The notes under the pieces: model-generated
Told to the model about the DNA's origin: nothing
The model's input: only the letters and a program-made list of their open reading frames with translations
Database searches by the model: none
In this document: in pieces, positions 22,332 to 25,545 of the stretch
Position numbering within the stretch: the first letter of the stretch is position 1
How the letters are laid out: the number at the start of each line of letters is the position of its first letter
From: DATCVR01 sp036566745
GTDB lineage: Bacteria; Actinomycetota; Actinomycetes; Jiangellales; Jiangellaceae
Direction of reading: 5' to 3'
Length of the DNA stretch: 25,545 nt
Assembly: GCA_036566745.1 (NCBI GenBank)
Contig: DATCVR010000385.1
Coordinates: 1 to 25,545, forward strand
Made by a program: the position numbers and the translations under genes

Positions 22332-24049
22332 GGGTGTTGCTCCTTCCGGGTTGGGTCGGGTGCGAGGTACAGGGCTTCGAACTCTTCGCGGGCGACACGT
22401 CGGTGTTCGCGGGCTCGAGCGGCTGCGGAGGCGGCGAGCATTTCGTCGCCGAGGGTGCGCCAGCCGGTGGCGGCGTAGGTGAAGTTGCCGACGATCAGCG
22501 TGGTCTCGACGTCGTCGGTGTGTTCGGCGGTGCGGTGGTGTTCGCGTCGCCAGGTCAGCCGGGCCTCACGCAACGCGCGGAGGGTGGTGGAGTAGGCGCG
22601 GGATTTGGTGGAGAAGTGCCCGCCGAAGCCGAGCATGTGCGCCCAGCGGCGGAGTCGCCGGTAGGAGACGCGGTCGTAGTTCTTCTTCATGTTCTCGGGG
22701 TCGAGCAGGCGGGTGCCCTTCTTGACCTTCTTCTTCTTGGCCGGGTCGGTGCCGGGTCGCCCCAAGCGCCAGCAGGCTTGGAGCAGGCGGGTGACGTGAC
22801 CGTCGATCTTGGTCATGTCCTCGATCGCATCCGGGGTGATCCGCTTGGAGTTGTGCCCGGCCATCTCGGTGGCCTTCGTGGAGTACTTGGCCAGGTAGCC
22901 GGCCACCTGGGTTTCGGTGATCTCCCCCTCGACGGAGAGCCGCACCGGGCGGATGTCGAGCTGGACTCCCCACTCGATCAGCCAACCCTCGGGATTGTCG
23001 GGGTGGGCTGGGGTGCGGAACTTCGTGGTCGCCACGGCGTAGCGGATCGCGGCGTCGATGACGGTGAAGTCGGCATGGTTCGGTGGCGGGATCACCTCGG
23101 TGGGATCAAAGGGATCGACGCCGTCGAGGCGCATGAGGGCGTGAAAGTGGACCACGCCACGGGCCTGCATCTCGGCGACCTTGGCGAAGGACACCCGGAC
23201 GTTGGTGGCGTGGTGCCTGGCCCAGGTGCGTAGATGCTTCTTGGCGGTCTCCATGGTGCGCCGCCACAGCTCGGCGGACATGACGTTCCACACCACCTGG
23301 TGGTCGTGGTCGTAGCAGTCCAGGCACAGCGGCTTGCCGAGGCGGCGTTCGCCTTCGTGGTGAGTCTGGAAGCAGCGCAGGTCGATCCCGTGCGGGCACA
23401 GCCGCGGTTTGCGCCCGGGGCGGCACACCCGGGCCTTGTTGTTCTTCGCGCGGCGGGAGTGCACGAGCCCGAACGAGGGTGCGGTGAACGTCGGGAACGC
23501 CGACGGGTGGACGCGGACACCATCGGGGACGCCCTTGCCGCCGTTGAGCCCGGCCAGCACCAGCTGGTAGGTGTCGCGGCGGTAGACCTCAGCGCACGCG
23601 GGGCAGGCCGAAGCGCGGCGGTTGCCGCAGGCCTTATAGATCGCGGCGTCGGGCATGTCGGTGGTCGAGCGGGTCGAGATGATCTGCCCGCTGGCCTTGT
23701 CCACCACATGGCTCTCACCACGCAACAGGATCGGCTGAGTACAACCGCCGACATGCTTGCCGTGCTCGATCCACCGGTCGTAATCCGGGTGGGTCCCCCG
23801 CGTGAACGCGGTGTTGTTCTGGACGTGCACCGGATGAAACGGGCGCTTCCCCTGCTCGGTGTCGCCGACCAGCATCTCGGTGTGCGGGTCGAAGCCGTGG
23901 GTGTCGATCTCGGTGATGCCGTCGCCGAACCCAGCCCGCAGCACAGCGAGGGCATCGTCATGGCTCGACGTGTTGGTGGTGTCGGTGCTCGCCCCCGCCC
24001 CCGGAGCGTCAGCCCCGGGGATGAGAGCCAACATCGATGCCGGAGTCAT
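22328..24049 (-). CDS. Rolling-circle replication initiator (RepSA-like, HUH type)
   Basis: This 573-residue protein is of the pSAM2 RepSA kind. The HUH metal motif is H301-F-H303 in ARGVVHFHALMRLDG. The YxxK motif is Y385-L-A-K388 in VAGYLAKYSTKA, with Y385 as the likely nicking tyrosine. An N-terminal metal-binding region includes C141, C149 and C152 (CGNRRASACPAC), and a second cysteine cluster runs from C209 to C245. A basic KKKKVKKG stretch follows. It nicks the element's origin and stays linked to the 5' end through tyrosine during rolling-circle replication. The start overlaps the upstream gene's stop (ATGA) with little ribosome site, implying translational coupling. The double-strand origin was not located. 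Confidence 0.92.
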   Translation of the reverse strand: MTPASMLALIPGADAPGAGASTDTTNTSSHDDALAVLRAGFGDGITEIDTHGFDPHTEMLVGDTEQGKRPFHPVHVQNNTAFTRGTHPDYDRWIEHGKHVGGCTQPILLRGESHVVDKASGQIISTRSTTDMPDAAIYKACGNRRASACPACAEVYRRDTYQLVLAGLNGGKGVPDGVRVHPSAFPTFTAPSFGLVHSRRAKNNKARVCRPGRKPRLCPHGIDLRCFQTHHEGERRLGKPLCLDCYDHDHQVVWNVMSAELWRRTMETAKKHLRTWARHHATNVRVSFAKVAEMQARGVVHFHALMRLDGVDPFDPTEVIPPPNHADFTVIDAAIRYAVATTKFRTPAHPDNPEGWLIEWGVQLDIRPVRLSVEGEITETQVAGYLAKYSTKATEMAGHNSKRITPDAIEDMTKIDGHVTRLLQACWRLGRPGTDPAKKKKVKKGTRLLDPENMKKNYDRVSYRRLRRWAHMLGFGGHFSTKSRAYSTTLRALREARLTWRREHHRTAEHTDDVETTLIVGNFTYAATGWRTLGDEMLAASAAARAREHRRVAREEFEALYLAPDPTRKEQHP

Positions 24050-24273
24050 GCGACCCGCGTTTCAAGGTCGCCGACAGTGAGCCCAGGCAACGGAATTTCC
24101 GTCGTCTCGGCTGTGGTGTCCTTCTCAGCTCGCCACCACGGCGGGTCGAGATGGGCACCGTCACACGGCCACTCAGGGCAGGTGATGTCGCAGCAAATCA
24201 GGTGCACACCGACCCCCGGGAGGGAGTCAGCGAGACCGTCACCGCAACGACGGCACCGCAGCCGGGCGCTCAT
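24046..24273 (-). CDS. Small Cys-rich (zinc-ribbon-like) AICE protein
   Basis: This 75-residue protein has C7/C10 (LRCRRCG) and a second group C27, C28, C32, C37 and H41, suggesting one structural zinc. The C-terminal 30 residues are acidic and then hydrophobic (TTEIPLPGLTVGDLETRVA). The start ATG at 24273 overlaps the SprT-like gene's stop, and its stop overlaps the rep start, so it is translated as part of the chain. I do not recognise a named family. Confidence 0.8.
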   Translation of the reverse strand: MSARLRCRRCGDGLADSLPGVGVHLICCDITCPEWPCDGAHLDPPWWRAEKDTTAETTEIPLPGLTVGDLETRVA

Positions 24274-25019
24274 GCGTTGTCCGGTTCGAAGTGGGTGTCG
24301 CAGACCGTGCAGAGGATGCCGCCTTGTTCGAGGACGGCTTTGGCTACGCGGATGCGGCGTGGGCACTCACACGTGCAGGCGAGTGCGTTGTTCGACTTGC
24401 TTGTCGAGCCGGTCAGGATCTCCGGGTGCCGGTAGGCCGACAGCGCCGCCGTGAGCGCCTTCAACTCAGGCGCGTAGGTGGTGGCGGTCTCATCGCGCAG
24501 GGTGCTCGATGAGGTCATGTAGCCGTGGCGGGGATCCTTGGTGGTGTCCAGGCCGAGCTCGTCCGCGAGTGCGGCGAACTGCTTGTTGTGCCAACGGCCC
24601 TGACGGGACGTGTCCTTGACGCCGCGCACGTCGGCGAGGGCGTGGGCGGCTTCGTGGAGCAGGGTGGTGAAGACCTCGGACGCTGGCCGTTGCAGGCCCT
24701 CGCCGGAGATGAGGACTTCGGGCAGGCGGTTGTTGCCGTGTTGCCACCGCATGGCGGCGTAGTGACCGAGCTTGGCCTGCTTCGAGGTGGTGCCGGAGCC
24801 GACCACGATCACAGCGGCGGGAACCTCAGAGTGACGGGCACGGATCGCAACCCAGGCCGCTTCCAACGCGGCGAGCAGGTTGGTCGTGGTGAACCCGTCT
24901 TGACCCTTACGCGTCAACGTCTTCGTGGCCGCCGTGGTGGCGGGTTGACGCTTACGTGTCACCGGTCGGGGCCGGGGCTTGGTAGCTGCCCCGGTCCCGG
25001 TCACCGTTGTGCCGGTCAT
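24270..25019 (-). CDS. SprT-like zinc metallopeptidase carried by the AICE
   Basis: The product has 249 residues. The metallopeptidase site is H122-E123-AA-H126 in TTLLHEAAHALAD with a third ligand H144 in GRWHNKQF, the SprT/SPRTN arrangement. The C-terminal part has a zinc-ribbon-like set C215, C217, C219, C237, C240 and H243. The first 40 residues are basic and Pro/Thr-rich, suited to DNA contact. SPRTN-type proteases of eukaryotes cleave proteins crosslinked to DNA; bacterial SprT roles are poorly known. The gene sits two genes before a HUH initiator that forms covalent protein-DNA links, which invites a functional connection, but this is inference. The ATG at 25019 overlaps the preceding stop by 4 nt and is preferred over an earlier start at 25055. 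Confidence 0.85.
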   Translation of the reverse strand: MTGTTVTGTGAATKPRPRPVTRKRQPATTAATKTLTRKGQDGFTTTNLLAALEAAWVAIRARHSEVPAAVIVVGSGTTSKQAKLGHYAAMRWQHGNNRLPEVLISGEGLQRPASEVFTTLLHEAAHALADVRGVKDTSRQGRWHNKQFAALADELGLDTTKDPRHGYMTSSSTLRDETATTYAPELKALTAALSAYRHPEILTGSTSKSNNALACTCECPRRIRVAKAVLEQGGILCTVCDTHFEPDNA

Positions 25020-25330
25020 GCGTGCGACCAGCGTTCTTCGATGATCCGCTGACACAGCGGGACGAAGTTGAACGGGTGCCGTCCGGGGAACTCATCCCCG
25101 ATAGCGAGTTCCAGGTCGTCCAGAGCTTCGGACAGCGACCTGGAGGCGGGCTGGTAGTCGTGCTCGTGCCAGTCCAACCACGCCTGCGGCTCATACGGCA
25201 TGCCTTCGTAGTCCCGCTCGGGCTCATCAGCCCGAACAGTGCGAACGACCTTGTAGGCGTTCAGCGCCCGACGTGCGGCGCGGACCCGGTTCGTCTCCGG
25301 CTCATAGTCGTCGTGAATGGAGACGGTCAT
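25016..25330 (-). CDS. Small acidic AICE protein, uncharacterised
   Basis: This 104-residue, Asp/Glu- and Trp/Tyr-rich soluble protein contains EPQAWLDWHEHDYQPASRSL followed by SEALDDLELAIGDEFP. No signal, membrane segment or known motif is seen. Both ends overlap neighbours by 4 nt (ATGA), placing it firmly in the element's operon between the translocase and the SprT-like gene. No function is assigned. Confidence 0.8.
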   Translation of the reverse strand: MTVSIHDDYEPETNRVRAARRALNAYKVVRTVRADEPERDYEGMPYEPQAWLDWHEHDYQPASRSLSEALDDLELAIGDEFPGRHPFNFVPLCQRIIEERWSHA

Positions 25331-25545
25331 GCGGCTTCACCGCTTCGGGTGATGTCGCGGACCCAGGCCGCCCGGCCGACGAGGATTTGGATGTCTTCGT
25401 CGGAGAGGTAGGCGGTCTTGATGCGGCGGGGTAGGCCGCCTTCGGCGAGTAGCCACCCAACGCCCCGATCCTCCGGGGCGATCCTCTTGGCGCTGTAGCC
25501 CTCTTTGGCCCAGCCGACGCCGAGGATGATGTCCGACGAGGAGTC
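25327..25545 (-). CDS. FtsK/SpoIIIE-like DNA translocase (Tra protein), C-terminal fragment
   Basis: The minus-strand frame is open from the window edge to a TGA at 25327-25329, giving 72 residues. The text ILGVGWAKEGYSAKRI, RGVGWLLAEGGLPRRIKTAY and LSDEDIQILVGRAA resembles, from memory, the C-terminus of the FtsK-domain transfer proteins of AICEs, which pump double-stranded DNA between mycelial cells. Walker motifs would lie outside the window. The stop overlaps the next gene's ATG by 4 nt. Identification rests on this tail and the context. Confidence 0.7.
   Translation of the reverse strand, partial: DSSSDIILGVGWAKEGYSAKRIAPEDRGVGWLLAEGGLPRRIKTAYLSDEDIQILVGRAAWVRDITRSGEAA

Larger units (their letters stand above)
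20843..25545 (-). mobile_element. Actinomycete integrative and conjugative element (pSAM2-type), partial
   Basis: From tRNA-Asn to the window edge all genes are on the minus strand with mostly 4-nt ATGA overlaps. In transcription order they are FtsK/Tra-like C-terminus, small acidic protein, SprT-like protease, Cys-rich protein, Rep, Xis, Int. Rep-Xis-Int beside a tRNA is the hallmark of AICEs, which excise, replicate by rolling circle and transfer double-stranded DNA through one FtsK-like translocase. The distal part is not in the window. Confidence 0.9.

Noticed and set aside
1..25545. CRISPR array or restriction/defence island
   Set aside because: No regularly spaced direct repeats and no Cas, restriction, toxin-antitoxin or other recognised defence genes were found in the window.

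Overview
The window is high-GC, densely coded actinobacterial chromosome. Supporting signs are a PucR-type FasR regulator next to a fabD-fabH-acpP-fabF operon, a DUF3145 gene, a homodimeric-type pyruvate dehydrogenase E1 (AceE), a SigB/HrdD-type sigma factor, frequent GTG starts, and an actinomycete integrative and conjugative element (AICE) in a tRNA gene. The genus cannot be fixed from the sequence alone. The gene order mixes the Streptomyces arrangement (fasR-fabD-fabH-acpP-fabF) with the mycobacterial habit of ending the cluster in a carboxyltransferase gene (accD6).

Layout. 1-4.3 kb: the 3' end of aceE, a convergent pirin plus membrane-protein pair, an unrecognised actinobacterial protein and a short-chain dehydrogenase. 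4.4-11.0 kb: fasR followed by fabD-fabH-acpP-fabF-accD, tightly packed and probably one operon under FasR. Pyruvate dehydrogenase supplies acetyl-CoA, the AccD-type carboxyltransferase supplies malonyl-CoA, FabD moves malonyl to ACP, FabH starts the chain and FabF elongates it. FabD is unusual: it carries a C-terminal biotinyl/lipoyl-like domain in which the modifiable lysine aligns with arginine. 11.0-15.7 kb: a structured intergenic region, DUF3145, a SRPBCC-tetR operon with a clear tandem operator/promoter, a double-DUF427 protein and a membrane-anchored Nudix-like protein. 15.7-19.6 kb: an M3 peptidase (Dcp-like), a serine hydrolase of the beta-lactamase/PBP fold and an aminoglycoside-phosphotransferase-like kinase. 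19.6-20.9 kb: a group 2 sigma factor with a LexA-box match upstream, then tRNA-Asn(GUU).

20.9 kb to the window end: the integrase end of an AICE of the pSAM2 type inserted at the 3' end of tRNA-Asn. All its genes are on the minus strand and most overlap by 4 nt. In transcription order they are the C-terminus of a FtsK/Tra-like translocase, a small acidic protein, a SprT-like zinc metallopeptidase, a small Cys-rich protein, a HUH replication initiator, an excisionase and a tyrosine integrase. The far end of the element lies outside the window.

The most notable signals are the FabD fusion with a lysine-less carrier domain; a three-copy dispersed hairpin repeat with compensatory stem changes, each copy just downstream of a plus-strand gene; an operator that exactly fills a 17-bp promoter spacer; and a LexA-like box ahead of the sigma factor gene.
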